Shown here: piece after piece, positions 1-11,302 of the stretch
How positions within the stretch are numbered: the first letter of the stretch is position 1
Layout of the letters: each line of letters opens with the position of its first letter
Assembly: GCA_014773175.1 (NCBI GenBank)
Contig: VXCM01002162.1
Span: 1 to 64,000, forward strand
Direction: 5' to 3'
Length of the DNA: 64,000 nt
Origin: Lucifuga dentata
Taxonomy: Eukaryota; Chordata; Actinopteri; Ophidiiformes; Bythitidae
The notes under the pieces: generated by a model
The model's input: only the letters and a program-made list of their open reading frames with translations
What the model was told of the DNA's origin: nothing
The model's database searches: none
Translations under genes and position numbers: made by a program

Positions 1-109
1 CTGTTTCTTCCTCATACACTGCCTGAGCCTGCATTTGAGTCCTCCTCCGGAACCCACCCGTCACAGCAGCCTGTCATCCAAAACCCTGTCTTGTCTTCAT
101 CTCCTCAAA

Positions 110-360
110 TTCCTTCATGATAACTCATCCTGCGCTCCTCCTCTGGCTCCCTGCAGCTGCTCATCCTATTTTAAAATCCCTGATGCTGGCATACAGGGTC
201 TCCAATACCTCCAGGCCACAGTTAAGCCCTACATGCACATCCATGCTCTACATTCTGTCACACCTGGCTGCTTGGCTTTGATTTCCCTCCACCAGGCTGG
301 TGTGGTTACACCAGGTCTCAAATCCCATGGTGGAGTAATCTCCATGCTTCATTCTGATGC
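110..360 (+). pseudogene. LINE ORF fragment (C-terminal region)
   Basis: The plus strand reads LLLWLPAAAHPILKSLMLAYR in one frame up to about 206. After a frame change it continues as YLQATVKPYMHIHALHSV. This resembles the region near the end of LINE ORF2 proteins in fish (LHWLP, then IxFKxLxLxYKAxxGxxPxYL). A 135-residue open frame spans 35-442 but crosses the frameshift, so it is not a functional protein. No poly-A tail or target duplication is visible. The family call is from memory and tentative. Confidence 0.4.
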
Positions 361-442
361 AGACAGGCACTTGATCACAACAAGCATAGAGCACATAGTG
401 GCTGTTTGTATGGACTCAAATGAACGGTTACAGCAAAAGTAG

Positions 443-1330
443 AACAACCCTCACACACCTGACAGCTCTTGTACACACAATGACATCTGACTCATAAATC
501 ACAGAAAACTATTTGAGCAGAGTGCTGGTGGAGTACATTAGGGTGTGGTTATGATTAGCAAAGCATTAAACTTTTACAGCAATCAATAAACATTTACAAC
601 CATAATCAATAATAAGTACATAAAAAGAGTTTACTTTTAATAGCTGTTTTAACAAACAACCTTGATGTGATGTAACCATAAAAGCGGCTTTTAAAATAAT
701 AAAAAGACATAAAAACAAACAAAAAAAAGAGTTCAACCTTGAATTTATTGAATCCTAACAGCTACTCCATCAATACTGTGTGAGACTAAATAAAACTTTA
801 GAAAATGTTTTATGAATTAAATATATATTTTCTTATTCTGACTCTAAACAACTTTTTGCAACTGGATGAGCTGAACTCACAATGAAGCTCCATCATTTGT
901 TCTTAGAGATGAAGCCCGTCAAATTGTTTTCAGTTGAAGAAAACATCTCCAGGATTACAGCCATACTACTACAACACCACAGCAAGGCAATACAAGCAAA
1001 CTTAAGCTGGACTGCAGACAGAGGCTGGAGAATGTACTGTACATAGTTTCTCAGAAAGGTGTCAAGATGTAGCTCTGGTACTTGAACAAGAAAATACAGA
1101 GATTGTCATAAAAAAGTGCCATCAAAGACAATACTTCCTCTGAAAACTGTATTCATTTGGAGTGAATAAGACCATACTTATCTCCTTTTGCAGATGTTTT
1201 ATTGAAAGCATTTTTACTTTTTCATTCATCTGCTGGGATCAGTCCTTAAATATTCAAAACAAGAAGAGCATGATAGCACTGTCAACATCTGCTCAAAAAT
1301 GACCTGTAATAAACTAAGAAGCATCTCTTC
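443..1330. other. non-coding stretch, no feature recognised
   Basis: AT-rich sequence with short A-runs near 715-730. I see no gene, RNA or terminal repeat here. Confidence 0.6.
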
Positions 1331-1334
1331 ATTT

Positions 1335-1665
1335 CACCAAATTCAGACTGTCCAAAAAGCCAAATCTATCCTCCAAGACTCTGCACACATCCTCCACTCC
1401 TCCTTTGAATGGCTTCCCTCTGGAAGACGCCTTCGGAGAATCAGATGGTCGACAGTCTGAAGGAGGAAGTAATTTATCCTGAAGCAGTTCGCCTTCTTAA
1501 CCTCAGTTTTTAATTTTTAACTTTTAATGTCTGTTTTAATGTCTGTTTATTTTACATGCCTGCCATTCTTAAATGCCCCTTGGGACAAATATAGTATATT
1601 GAATAGAATCAAATCGAATAGAACAGAATAGAATTGAATTGAACTGAACTGAACTGAACTGAATG
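1335..1665 (+). mobile_element. 5'-truncated LINE, 3' end with tandem tail
   Basis: Around 1395-1450 the plus strand reads LHSSFEWLPSGRRLRR, close to the LHSSFxLLPSGRRxRxxR motif near the end of ORF2 in fish CR1/L2/Rex-type LINEs. After a stop and a frame shift, YPEAVRLLN corresponds to the usual final FxPxAxxLLN motif. The 3' untranslated part contains TGCCCCTTGGGACAAATATA at 1574-1593. It ends in degenerate 5-bp repeats (GAATA/GAACT types) at about 1600-1665, as expected for LINEs that end in short tandem repeats. Most of the element is missing, so it is a dead-on-arrival copy. Confidence 0.75.
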
Positions 1666-1714
1666 AGTGGCAACAAGCCTTCAAAGCTAAATACATTTGT
1701 CTTGAACTACTCAG

Positions 1715-2075
1715 CACATTTACATGCATGCTATACTTCTATTATTTGTCTGTCCTCCAATTAAGGTAATAATGCAAGTAAGACATGTACACAGAGGGAA
1801 TTCATGATTCCATGGTCTGCCAAATACACACAGTGAGTTGTGTAATTGGAGTATGAGGAGAGTCCACCAGGTAAAGAGATTATAATGTTTACATGCCTGA
1901 ATATATCAATCTACAATCCCATAAACTGCTGTAGGTCCTGTTACTTGGAGTAAGTTTTCTCTAATTTATGCTGATTTTAATCTAATTGTGGTGTTTACAT
2001 GATGTTTGGAAAAAAAAAAAAAAAACTTATTGCCTTAATCTGAGTGTAACCAAAGTTTTAATGTGCATGTAAGCA
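1715..2075. mobile_element. dispersed TIR element (MITE-like), copy 1
   Basis: The left end (TTTACATGCATGC from about 1719) and the reverse complement of the right end (CTTACATGCACATTAAAAC, ending near 2075) form imperfect inverted repeats. Both are followed inward by ATTAAGG(T/C)AATAA. A homologous copy lies at 18858-19210, sharing GATTCCATGGT(C/T)TGC and AGATTATAATGTTTACAT. No coding capacity is seen. The target duplication is not clear, so the superfamily is unassigned. Confidence 0.65.
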
Positions 2076-2409
2076 TACTGATTGATGCATATTTTGATAT
2101 TTAGTTTGCCATCATGTCTTATTTTTAAAAAGAAATAACCAGTCCATTCAGCCAGTGGAATGCTGATTAAATTCCTATGTTTTATGCTTTCTCTTTATAG
2201 GAAACCATGTTTGTAGACCCAAGCCTCTTTAATTTTATCTTCAAGGAAGATAGCATTATTTTTGTTGCTGTTTTGTTGATCTTATTCAATGTATAGAGAC
2301 GAGAGGAGAGGAGAGCACTGTTTGTTCCACTGATCTGTGGTTCTTCATTTTTTAAACACTAGATGACAGTAATACATTTCAGTGAAGGAGAAATGATGGG
2401 AAGGTTTGC

Positions 2410-2690
2410 AAAAAAAAAAAAAAAAAGNAAAAAAAAAAAAAAAAAGGAAAATGAGAATAAGAAGGAAGGATAGAGAAAGGAGGAAGGGTGAAAGGGACAT
2501 AAAGGCAGCAGTAAAAGTACACAGAAAGAATGAAGAATGGGAGGAAGATGTGAAAGAGCAAAGAAGAGGATTGAGGAAAGAAGAGAATAGGAGAAGCTGA
2601 AATTGGAAGGGAACATAAAAGAAATGAATAAGAAGACAAGGAGGAAAAAGTGAGATAAAAGAAGAGGAATGGAGGGAGGAAAGTTTGTCA
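2410..2690 (+). repeat. poly-A run with 1-N gap, then purine-rich tract
   Basis: A-run 2410-2426, N at 2428, A-run 2429-2445. The plus strand is then very strongly purine-biased (GGAAGGATAGAG, GAGGAAGG, AAGAAGAGG) to about 2690. The open frames across it are low-complexity Lys/Arg/Glu or, in reverse, Phe/Ser/Leu, and are not genes. Confidence 0.85.
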
Positions 2691-2958
2691 GATAAAAACT
2701 TGTGGGCAAGAGACAACTGTGTGTGTGGGATGAAGGGAGAGGAAATGATGTATTAAAAAGACTTGAATATGCACGGAGAAATATGAGGAGATAATGGAAG
2801 CAGACAGATGGACATTGACGGGAGAGGATCTGCATTTTGACAGCAGACAGAAAAGATTCCTGTTTCGAAAGCGTGACTTTCATGTTTTAATCAGTTCCTG
2901 GTTGTCCTGCTCTCATCAAAGAAACAAATTAACTTCAATTCTCCACTGTCCATCTTAT

Positions 2959-2962
<4 letters not shown>

Positions 2963-2991
<29 letters not shown>
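2963..2991. repeat. (TC)n microsatellite
   Basis: Uninterrupted TC dinucleotides, followed by further CT-rich sequence to about 3030. Confidence 0.97.
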
Positions 2992-2994
<3 letters not shown>

Positions 2995-3030
2995 GCTTTG
3001 TCCCTCTCCTGTCTTCTCTCTCTCTTTTTA

Positions 3031-4085
3031 GTAAACCATATTGCATTTATGATCACTTATATTTCAAAGTTGCTGTAAAATACAGAAATCAAGCTTATAT
3101 TCTCAGGCTGTAACTTGTGTAACAGCATATTTTAAGGTATAAACCAATCTAAAATCCAAATGACAGCTCTAACCTATCCCACACAGTGACATCCATCCAC
3201 TGAACTAGCTCAGCTGGGGCTGACACTTGGATCCTTTGGCAGTATTGTACACAATGGCAGGTGTTTTTCCTGGCTTGCAAGTCATTAGGTCCAAATCATT
3301 AATTTATACAAAGCTCCAGTCCCATAATTCTCCATCTTAAACAAAATGTTACCCAACCTAATTTCAATGCAATGTACTCCCTCCTTTTCCACAGGTAATT
3401 TATGAGTCAAAGAAAATGTGTTCTAGCAGCATAAAGACCTCACTCTCTAATAATACACTTCAGATCTTGTTGGGAAACCTCATTTTAAAGCATGTTTTAA
3501 GTCCTGTGGGAGGTCTCCATTTGAAGCCACTGCGACTTGATATGCCACAGGATGAAACAATCTTTTTAAGTGACAGAACAAAAATGCTCATAAACAAAGA
3601 CATCATTAGGAGAATGGCAACAAATGGATGATCAAGATGCTCGGCTGCTCATTCATCCATCCGTCTCTCAAACAGAGATCAGGTTAATGTTTTCCTCAAA
3701 TGTTGTAATTTAGAGTGGAAATGTTTATTCATAGCTAATAGTTCATAGCAGTAGAGAAAAAACAGCAGTATCAGTAACAGCAGTATAAAATAAATGTGAT
3801 GGATCTTTTGTGTGTGTGGGTGCAGGGGATAGAGGTAGGGGATATGTGTCATTAGTACTACAAAGGTAATTTTCAAACTGATCATACATCTCAACAAGTG
3901 AAGTCTGATGGGAGATTTGACCCTGCTGGGAGTCATCTGACAGTCTGGCTCTGCACCAATCAGCTTTTTGTATGGGTTAAACATCTTGACCTCCAGTCCA
4001 ATGGCTTAGATGACTGTTATAGCTATCTGCAGAGTTGATGCACAAATGTGCACACACCCACACATAATATACAGATATTATTACT
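3031..4085. other. non-coding stretch, no feature recognised
   Basis: Unique-looking AT-rich sequence. The open frames at 3416-3631 (+) and 3679-3984 (-) match nothing I recognise and lack splice or repeat context. Confidence 0.5.
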
Positions 4086-4131
4086 AGTAAGGTATATTAT
4101 AAAAACATTAGTAAGGTATATTATAAAAACA
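4086..4131. repeat. 24-bp tandem duplication
   Basis: AGTAAGGTATATTATAAAAA occurs twice with a 24-bp period (4086 and 4110). Confidence 0.9.
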
Positions 4132-4815
4132 AATGCATAATGTGCAGACAGAGTCATTACCATTGCGCTGGGTATTACCAGTCATCAGTAATCTGTTTGG
4201 TGCTATGACTTGTACTAACACTTTTAATTCCTTTTTTAAAATTCTCATATACAATATAACTGTGTTCTTTAAGTAATTTTAATATTTTGTTTTTATGAGA
4301 CTGAATGTATTTTGATGTTAAAAGGCTAATCTAGTTAACTTTTAACTAGATTGTAAGTTTTAATTTTAAATTAATCTGAAAAAACGTTTTCATAGAAAGT
4401 TAAATTGGATGAATACTTCAAAATTTTAGCTATAATACCAAGCAGAACACTCTACAATTTAAGTAATCTTGAACAATTGCACAAGTCACATTTGATCCGC
4501 CTGTTCTGAACAGCAAAACCTGCAATTTCTATTCCCACAATGTACAGCTCCATTGACATGCCCCACAGACACATTCATGAAATCCAATCAAGACTTCAAG
4601 AAATGGGCTCAGAGTTCTCAAACCATCCCACCGCTCAATTTTAGATCATTTGGGCAGTTAAAGGGGCTTCGTGGCCCTCCTCAAACTGTACATCAATTCA
4701 CAGCCAATCAGACTGATATTCAGCATCTGACTGAGAATTAATTTACACCTGACAAATCACCAAATTGGGGTTCAACAAATTTACTACAGGATTTGCCTGC
4801 ATAGCTCCACCAAAG

Positions 4816-5386
4816 CCCCTTTCACACAGGCACTCTAGTCAGGAAAAGTTTATACTATTACCCAGGACAGCACTATGAGAGACAAGTTGTTGCTGCAATT
4901 GTCCTCTTAAGCCCCTAGTAACACTCCCAGTTAGATTCATATAAGACTAGGACAACTCACTCATGACAATAATAAGCCTGTTAGCAACATGCTGGATTTC
5001 CAACACTACTACAAGTTAATCGAAATAATGGAGCGATATAATGGATAATAGTGGAAACTGGAGTGATTCAGAAATCAGGGAGCTTTTATCCATTAGGGCA
5101 AAGGATGAAATAATTAGTCAAATTAAAGGAATGGTAAGAGATTCAGTGCTTTATGACCAAATACAGTATTTGGTTTATGACCACATACAGCATATTTTGT
5201 ACGTCACATCATCCCGCCTTATTCTTCTTCTACTTCATTCTCTACGTGTTGAGTTGTCAAAGTAGCTTATGGTCGCAACTGACTAGTTTGGTGAGATGAT
5301 CACACCGCCCCACCTGACCAGGAATTTCAGGTTTAGATGAGAGCACAGTTGTTGCAGATATTGTACTTGAATGCAAGTGTGAAAGC
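4816..5386 (+). mobile_element. PIF/Harbinger-like non-autonomous relic
   Basis: The left end CCCCTTTCACACAGGCA (4816) and the reverse complement of the right end GCTTTCACACTTGCA (ending 5386) form a short imperfect inverted repeat of the CTTTCACACxxGCA type common on fish Harbinger MITEs. The interior holds a Myb/SANT-like coding fragment (5041-5160), a protein type encoded by Harbinger elements. The 3-bp target duplication could not be fixed. Confidence 0.6.
5041..5265 (+). pseudogene. Myb/SANT-like DNA-binding protein fragment (Harbinger)
   Basis: The first 40 residues of this 74-residue frame contain NWSDSEIRELLSIRAKDEI and RDSVLYDQI. They resemble the trihelix (Myb/SANT-like) domain of the DNA-binding protein encoded next to the Harbinger transposase (consensus WSDxEvReLLxIRAexEI...VLYexI). 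In autonomous elements this protein works with the DDE transposase. The first-helix Trp is present. After QI the frame diverges from the family and stops, which suggests an internal deletion. No transposase sequence is adjacent, so this is a relic inside a deleted element. Confidence 0.6.
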
Positions 5387-6421
5387 AATACTGAAAGCAC
5401 AGAATTTCTGATCCTAAAGCTGACTTCTCAGAAGTGCTTAGTCCCAGCTTGTGTGTGTGTCAGTGTGTCGGTCTCAACAAGCATGACCATTTGAATCTCA
5501 GCAAACCATTTCTAACTTTATGCTTAAACGAACCATTTCTAACCTAATACATAAAATTAAGCATTTGATTTAAGCAGCTTGTTGAACTGTTCAAGTACTA
5601 CCTGACTGACTCTTACATGAACGCTGAGAGCCACTCTCAATTATCTACCAAAATCCAACCTTCTACAGTAAAACTATCATTACGTTCATTGGGGGAAAAA
5701 AAAAAAAAAAAAAAAAAACTCATTTAGCAATTTTTGCAAAAAGCCATTGGTTGGGTAAGAATACATTTTCAGCTAAAATCCCTACATCCCACTTCATCTA
5801 GACAGGCTTATCTGTTAGTCAGTTTTATAGATTGATAAGCCTATTTTATTCCACACATATCTATGTGGCTGTTGAGATTTTACTTTTCTGGCAAACCAGA
5901 CAACAACAAGGCACAACAGATCTCACACTGTGTGAATACAGAGCGATGTGTGTAATAAAAGAAAAAGATAAAACAGTTCACATGTAATACATTCTCCCTG
6001 GCACAATATATCAAAACCTATCTTTATAAAACTCTGGCATACATTACAATCAGATCCTGACTCTGCCTAGACTTTTAAAAGTGTTCCTCCTATTCAGTAA
6101 ATGGACCATAAGTGTTTGGGAGTTTGTTTTCTTCATATAAACACAGACAAACTAGAAAAATGAAGGTGTGTATGCTGTTACACTGTAGGTAGTAAATTAT
6201 TTTTTCAACTGGCAACTTTTTGAAGTAGCACCAAGTTTCAGCTGTGAAATGTCCTCCAAGGCACCAATGTTCTCATAAACATGTCTGCAAATGTTGAATG
6301 TTCTGAGGTTTATCTATACTAATGCAAAGAAATTCCATGGAATTAATATTTTTTCGTTTAAGAAATTTCTTTAAACTTTGCAAGGGCTCCACCTTTGTAT
6401 GATATGAGACTTTATTTGGCC
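5387..6421. other. non-coding stretch with a long A-run
   Basis: Contains a homopolymer A-run at about 5697-5719. No gene or TIR element was recognised. Confidence 0.5.
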
Positions 6422-6973
6422 TTAAAGGACTATACCAGCCATTTGCATGTTTGAGCCTAATATTTCAATTTTCATACACTTTTCATACACTTAACATTAC
6501 TGACAATCATTTCCCAAATCATACTACTGGAATGGTGAATTACATTTTTTTCCTCTATCTTCCAGACCGCCACTGGTTTCAGTTCATTCTGGTGCGTTAT
6601 TAAAATCAACTTGTTGATACTTGAAACGTTCTTGGGATAGATAATCCATCATCGCAAACAAGATGTGTATTCAGGTTTTTTCAAAGTTAGGTAATTTTAG
6701 CATTTAAGTGCAATGAAAAATGCGGCGTTATCTGAAAATCTGAAAATGCACTGGGGAATATAGTTCCAAAAGAAGACCTGCATTTATCGAAAAATTTAAA
6801 TTGAATATTTGATATTAATACTTGAATATTTGTTTTTGAAAGATTAAGAGATTTTGCAAAATATCAGGAAATCTGAAATATGGTTTTATCCTTTTGGAAA
6901 TGAGTGTCAGTAACATGTATGAAAATTGAATATATTAAGCTCAAACATGCACAATTGTGGTATGGTCCTTTAA
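6422..6973. mobile_element. complete TTAA-flanked MITE
   Basis: The element proper is 6426-6969 (544 bp), flanked by TTAA at 6422-6425 and 6970-6973. The terminal inverted repeat starts AGGAC(T/C)ATACCA and includes GCATGTTTGAGC and ATTCAATTTTCATACA. It extends roughly 80 bp with small indels; the left arm has an extra tandem TTTTCATACAC. TTAA target choice is typical of piggyBac and Kolobok transposons. There is no coding sequence, so it is non-autonomous. Confidence 0.85.
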
Positions 6974-7019
6974 GGCACTAGTTGGTCCTGGTCTGAGATG
7001 GATCAGAGATTTTCTATCC

Positions 7020-7488
7020 CTAAAGTGAGTAATTTTTCATCTTCCTATATGGACATGTGGTTATAGTGTGAATGACTGTCATCCAACACAGACCTGTCAG
7101 TTGTGTCATGACACGTGCAGTGGGAAGTGTGGCAGACCAGACCAAGATGTTAACCAAATGTGCCATCTCCTGCTGGGAGATAAATTATATTAAGGTGGCG
7201 TAGAGTCACTGTTGGTGGTTGTGCTCCTCCCACTCAGCAATGGCAGCTTCCTCCTTCTCAGACAAACCTTGTACCACTCCTGGATGCAATTTTCCATCAA
7301 GAAATGGTCACAGTGGGGTGGTACAGAGTGTGTGTTATTTTTAAAAATAATTGTATTGGTCATGACTGATAGTTCCCCCACATACTGATAGACTGATAAT
7401 ATGTTCCTTCCAATAAAACTTTATTCCACAGCACTGCAGCTGCTGTGTGCTATTGGCCGCAAAGTTTACCAAAAGTCATCTGAGGACA
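7020..7488. other. non-coding stretch, no feature recognised
   Basis: A 63-residue minus-strand frame (7190-7381) contains no motif I can name. Confidence 0.4.
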
Positions 7489-7519
7489 GTGTGTGTGTGT
7501 GTGTGTGTGAATAATAGTT

Positions 7520-7547
<28 letters not shown>
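7489..7547. repeat. (GT)n and (CT)n microsatellites
   Basis: GT repeat 7489-7509, short spacer, CT repeat 7520-7547. Confidence 0.95.
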
Positions 7548-7550
<3 letters not shown>

Positions 7551-7620
7551 TTTTATAGTGTGTGTATGTGGATACATTATGAACAGTTTTGTACATGATA
7601 TGTTATGTATGGGTGGAAGC

Positions 7621-7622
<2 letters not shown>

Positions 7623-7679
<57 letters not shown>

Positions 7680-7680
7680 N

Positions 7681-7741
<61 letters not shown>
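7623..7741. repeat. (CT)n(GT)n block repeated on both sides of a single N
   Basis: CT 7623-7652 then GT 7653-7679, N at 7680, then CT and GT again to 7741. The exact repetition across one N suggests an unmerged contig overlap rather than a true double array. Confidence 0.95.
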
Positions 7742-8145
7742 TATGATCTTCACAGATGACTTATATGGTAGCATGCTAATCCAGTGGACACAAAGGTGCA
7801 ATTCGACAGTTCACATACAGCTACATTAAGAGACACACATTTTAAATTACTGCTGCAAAAGTATGACTTCAGTTTTTTTTTTTTTTAAATATATATATAA
7901 CTTAGAAATGTATGCAAATTTATGCAGCCTCAGATGACTTCCTGTCAAAGCCAGTGATTATGGGACTCATTCGCCAAATAAACAAGGAAAAAAGGAAAAA
8001 CAGGAAAATGAAGTTACACATTTTTTTCCCCCATGTACAGAAGTGATTTATTGAACTATGTAACTTCTATCATCTCTGGCAACTTCCATCTATTTCCATT
8101 TCAATCATTCTGATGCACTGGCAGCATCACTATGCCATCTAGTTT

Positions 8146-8182
8146 ACACACACGCACGCGTGCACACACACACACACACACA
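8146..8182. repeat. (CA)n microsatellite, interrupted
   Basis: CA repeats interrupted by GCACGCGTG. Confidence 0.95.
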
Positions 8183-9155
8183 ATTTTAAATTTATATTTC
8201 AGTTTAGAGACAAGCTGTTCACAGTTACACTGTAGGTATCACAAATCACTTTTTAAGTGCAGCATCCTGACTGATTGTAAATGTTACATGACAGATGAAC
8301 CATAAAAGAATATATTACTGAATTTCATCTTTGAAATATGTTTTCTCTTTGCTTTAAAACAGTTCATTTAAAATAGTGAATGTGTGCTTATTTATGCAAA
8401 AGGAAATATAAACTAAAGAAATCTAAAAATTTGTTTCTCTCATCAAAGTTATCAACAATTTTTTTTTACATAACTGCTTGGGAAAAATTAGGAAAACGTG
8501 TGTAAATGTACCCATAATAACTTCTTAAGGAATAACGGTATTTTCTGACAAAAATGAAATATAGTGCATGGGTTTTCCAAGTGACAAATTACATTTACTC
8601 CTATATACTGTTGAGTATGTAAATAAGTAGCTTTTTATGTTTTTTTATGGTTTATGTTTCCATTTTTCCCCCTCTTTTGTACATACTAATTTGGAATTTT
8701 CATTTTTCCCATTTAAAATAGCCCTGATTTGAACATTTTTAAACGAGATACCTTTTCTCAAGTAGTTTTATAAACTACAACTTATCTCTAACTACTTCAT
8801 ACACAAGTAAAATGTCAGCATTTGTTATTTCCCTTAATAGGTTTAAATTCTAAGATTTCTTTAAAAAGATGAATTATTCACATGCTGCAACAAAATAAAG
8901 CAGATATATATAATAAACACATCCCTGTGTCTGCATTGTATTCCCCTGTATTTAAATGCTTTTGCATAATTTTGCTGGTGTATTTAAGCTTGTACCTACA
9001 GTATTCCTGTCTGTGGGCGGCTGGCACTATAAGAAATAAAAGGAAAAGAAAAATAGCAAACACAGAATGTGCTGTACATGAGTAATCTGCTTTGACGAGT
9101 GTCCTGGTTGGGTTTTTCTATGCACAAGGACAAAAGCCATGGTATGAGATCGAGG

Positions 9156-9158
<3 letters not shown>
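8183..9158. other. non-coding stretch, no feature recognised
   Basis: AT-rich. Small overlapping frames at 8878-9085 on both strands are not convincing genes. Confidence 0.5.

Positions 9159-9205
<47 letters not shown>
9159..9205. repeat. (AG)n microsatellite
   Basis: Perfect AG array. Flanks on both sides are also purine-rich to about 9330. Confidence 0.97.
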
Positions 9206-9206
<1 letters not shown>

Positions 9207-9689
9207 AAAGCTGCGTTTATGGGAGAGAGGGTTCATTTTAGGAAATAATCAAAGTATAAAAGACAGAAAAAACAAAAAGTGGGGGATAGGATGGAGAGAA
9301 AGAGAGATGAAGAAATAGGAAAAAAGGAGTGGCAAAGTACAGGGAGCAACATGTGTCAGTGTGTATGTACTATGTATGTGTATATAGTATGTACATGTAT
9401 GTGTGCACATACTGGTATATACTGTATGTGAGGGTGCATGATGTTTTTATGCTTTTGTCTCTCCTCAGCACAAATGTTCTGTAAGCGGTTCAAGGATAAT
9501 GACAGAAAAGGAAGAAACACACACACACGACCATGAAAGACAGAGAATACGCATAGCACAAGAACTTCTTCCACTCCTTTGACTGTGCTGCATTCATTCT
9601 GTCTGCATTTCTCTGCTTTTATTTTCAATTTTTTTTCCATCTGACTCACAAACATAGAAAGAAAAAATAATGTCGGGAGTTTCAAACAA

Positions 9690-10800
9690 TTTAAGATTTA
9701 ACTGTGCTTTTCTCCCCATCTTTTGCTTCTCCACTCCGTTGTGTCTGCAGTAATGTACTGAAATACACCTTCTATCTATCTCAATTTGTTCTCCTATATC
9801 CTTCTCAGTTTTCTTGTGTTTTTTTTTGTCCTCACTTTGCTCCTCTTTTTATTGCTTACAGCGTTTCCTCTAATATCTCATTCATCTCTGCTTTCTCCTT
9901 GCCCTAATTGTGCTCCCATCACTGGTGCTCTTTCCAAGTTTTCTCTTCACTTTCTTTCTTTGGTCCCCTGACAAGTTCATACAGTCTGTTTTTCTCCTCC
10001 CTTGTTTATCCCACTGCTCTATCACTTATTGCCTCCTGTCTGCTTGCATCTTATCTCTTATTTCCCCTTCTCTCTCCCCAAATTATTCTTTACACCAGTG
10101 ATTGAAAATAATTATATATAAAAAAGTTTTAGAAAGGGAAAGAGGTTAATTAGAGAGACCTCAGTATGCACCAAAATAAGTAGGAAAGTAATCATGTTTA
10201 TACCTGTTCAAAATGTGCAACTCCAAAAGTGGAATGAAAAGCATGATGTCATAGAGAATGGAATCTTTTTTAATCATGTAAATAGAGATCAGTGCACACT
10301 TTCACTTTTGCTTCTCTCCTCAAAGGTAGCATAGCACAGGTAAGCAATAGTCCAACTTGTCATATTTTTCCATAGTTTTTTTTCCCCCTCTGCTCCTCTC
10401 CGAGCTCTGTACTCCTTCTTTCAACTTCCTTCAACCAATTCATTCTCCTCCTGACCTTGGACACGCTGCATATTGATCCCTCTCAACATGAAGCCTTTCT
10501 GTCTTTCAGCATGCCATCTTTTTTCTCAGCTCCCTCCTTCCCTAATTTCCTTCAAAGTGTCATTCACCTACTTATTTCGGAATTAAATGCAACACCAGGA
10601 ACTATTAAACAGATGGAACTATGAAGTTCCTAAGCTGTCCAACAGGATAAGTAGCTTAGCACTGTGGTCAGAAGTGATTTCTCTCTTTCATCATCTTTCT
10701 CTACTTCCTTCTTTTTCTCTCATTTTTCAGATTTTTTTTTTTTTTTTTTTTTGCTGCTCTACTGCATCTGCTCCTCTTTCCCTGAGTTCATACATTAGTA
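9690..10800. other. pyrimidine-rich non-coding region
   Basis: The plus strand is C/T-biased in blocks (9700-10085, 10290-10580, 10670-10752) and includes a T-run at 10732-10752. Ser/Leu/Phe-rich frames here follow from composition. Confidence 0.6.
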
Positions 10801-11272
10801 AGTCTTGATCAAAACATCCCACATTTTATGCCTCCTCCTCTGTGCCTACATTCCACATCGCTAAACAAATCTACATCACCCCTTCTACACACACACACTT
10901 GAATTATTTATGCCTACATCAATAAATCCAAAGACATACAATAAAGTTGCATCAACTTTAATTTATGAGCTATACCATTGGTTGGTTTTCACCTGTCATC
11001 CTAATTTGTTGTGGAAAAGCCTCAAACGCTGCATTACATGTCACACAGCCCTGCATGAACAAAGACACTGCGATGAAGAGTGTGAATTTCCTGTAGACTC
11101 CTGTTTTAACTGTTTGCCCCCCCGAGTATGTGTGAGCATCAGTGATCATGAATAATGGCACAGTCACATCCATACAAACTTATTTTAAATGTCAAAGAAT
11201 CAAATGATAGCAATAACATTAGCCCTCAAATCAACAGCAAGCTATACCAATGAAAGTGAACTTGAAACATGT

Positions 11273-11302
11273 CATATTGATAGATTGATGTCTATCAATA
11301 TG
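11273..11302. repeat. short perfect hairpin
   Basis: 12-bp arms CATATTGATAGA / TCTATCAATATG with a 6-base loop. Confidence 0.8.

Noticed and set aside
1..70. TGCATTTGAGTCCTCCTCC, reminiscent of fish Ty3/Gypsy LTR edges
   Set aside because: No LTR partner, primer binding site or gag/pol coding sequence. The following sequence fits a LINE fragment better.
2345..2883. Long overlapping minus-strand frames up to 174 residues
   Set aside because: They follow from purine/pyrimidine bias and cross an N; protein is low-complexity Ser/Leu/Phe.
7447..7829. Frames made of Cys-Val and Ser-Leu repeats
   Set aside because: Translation of GT and CT microsatellites.
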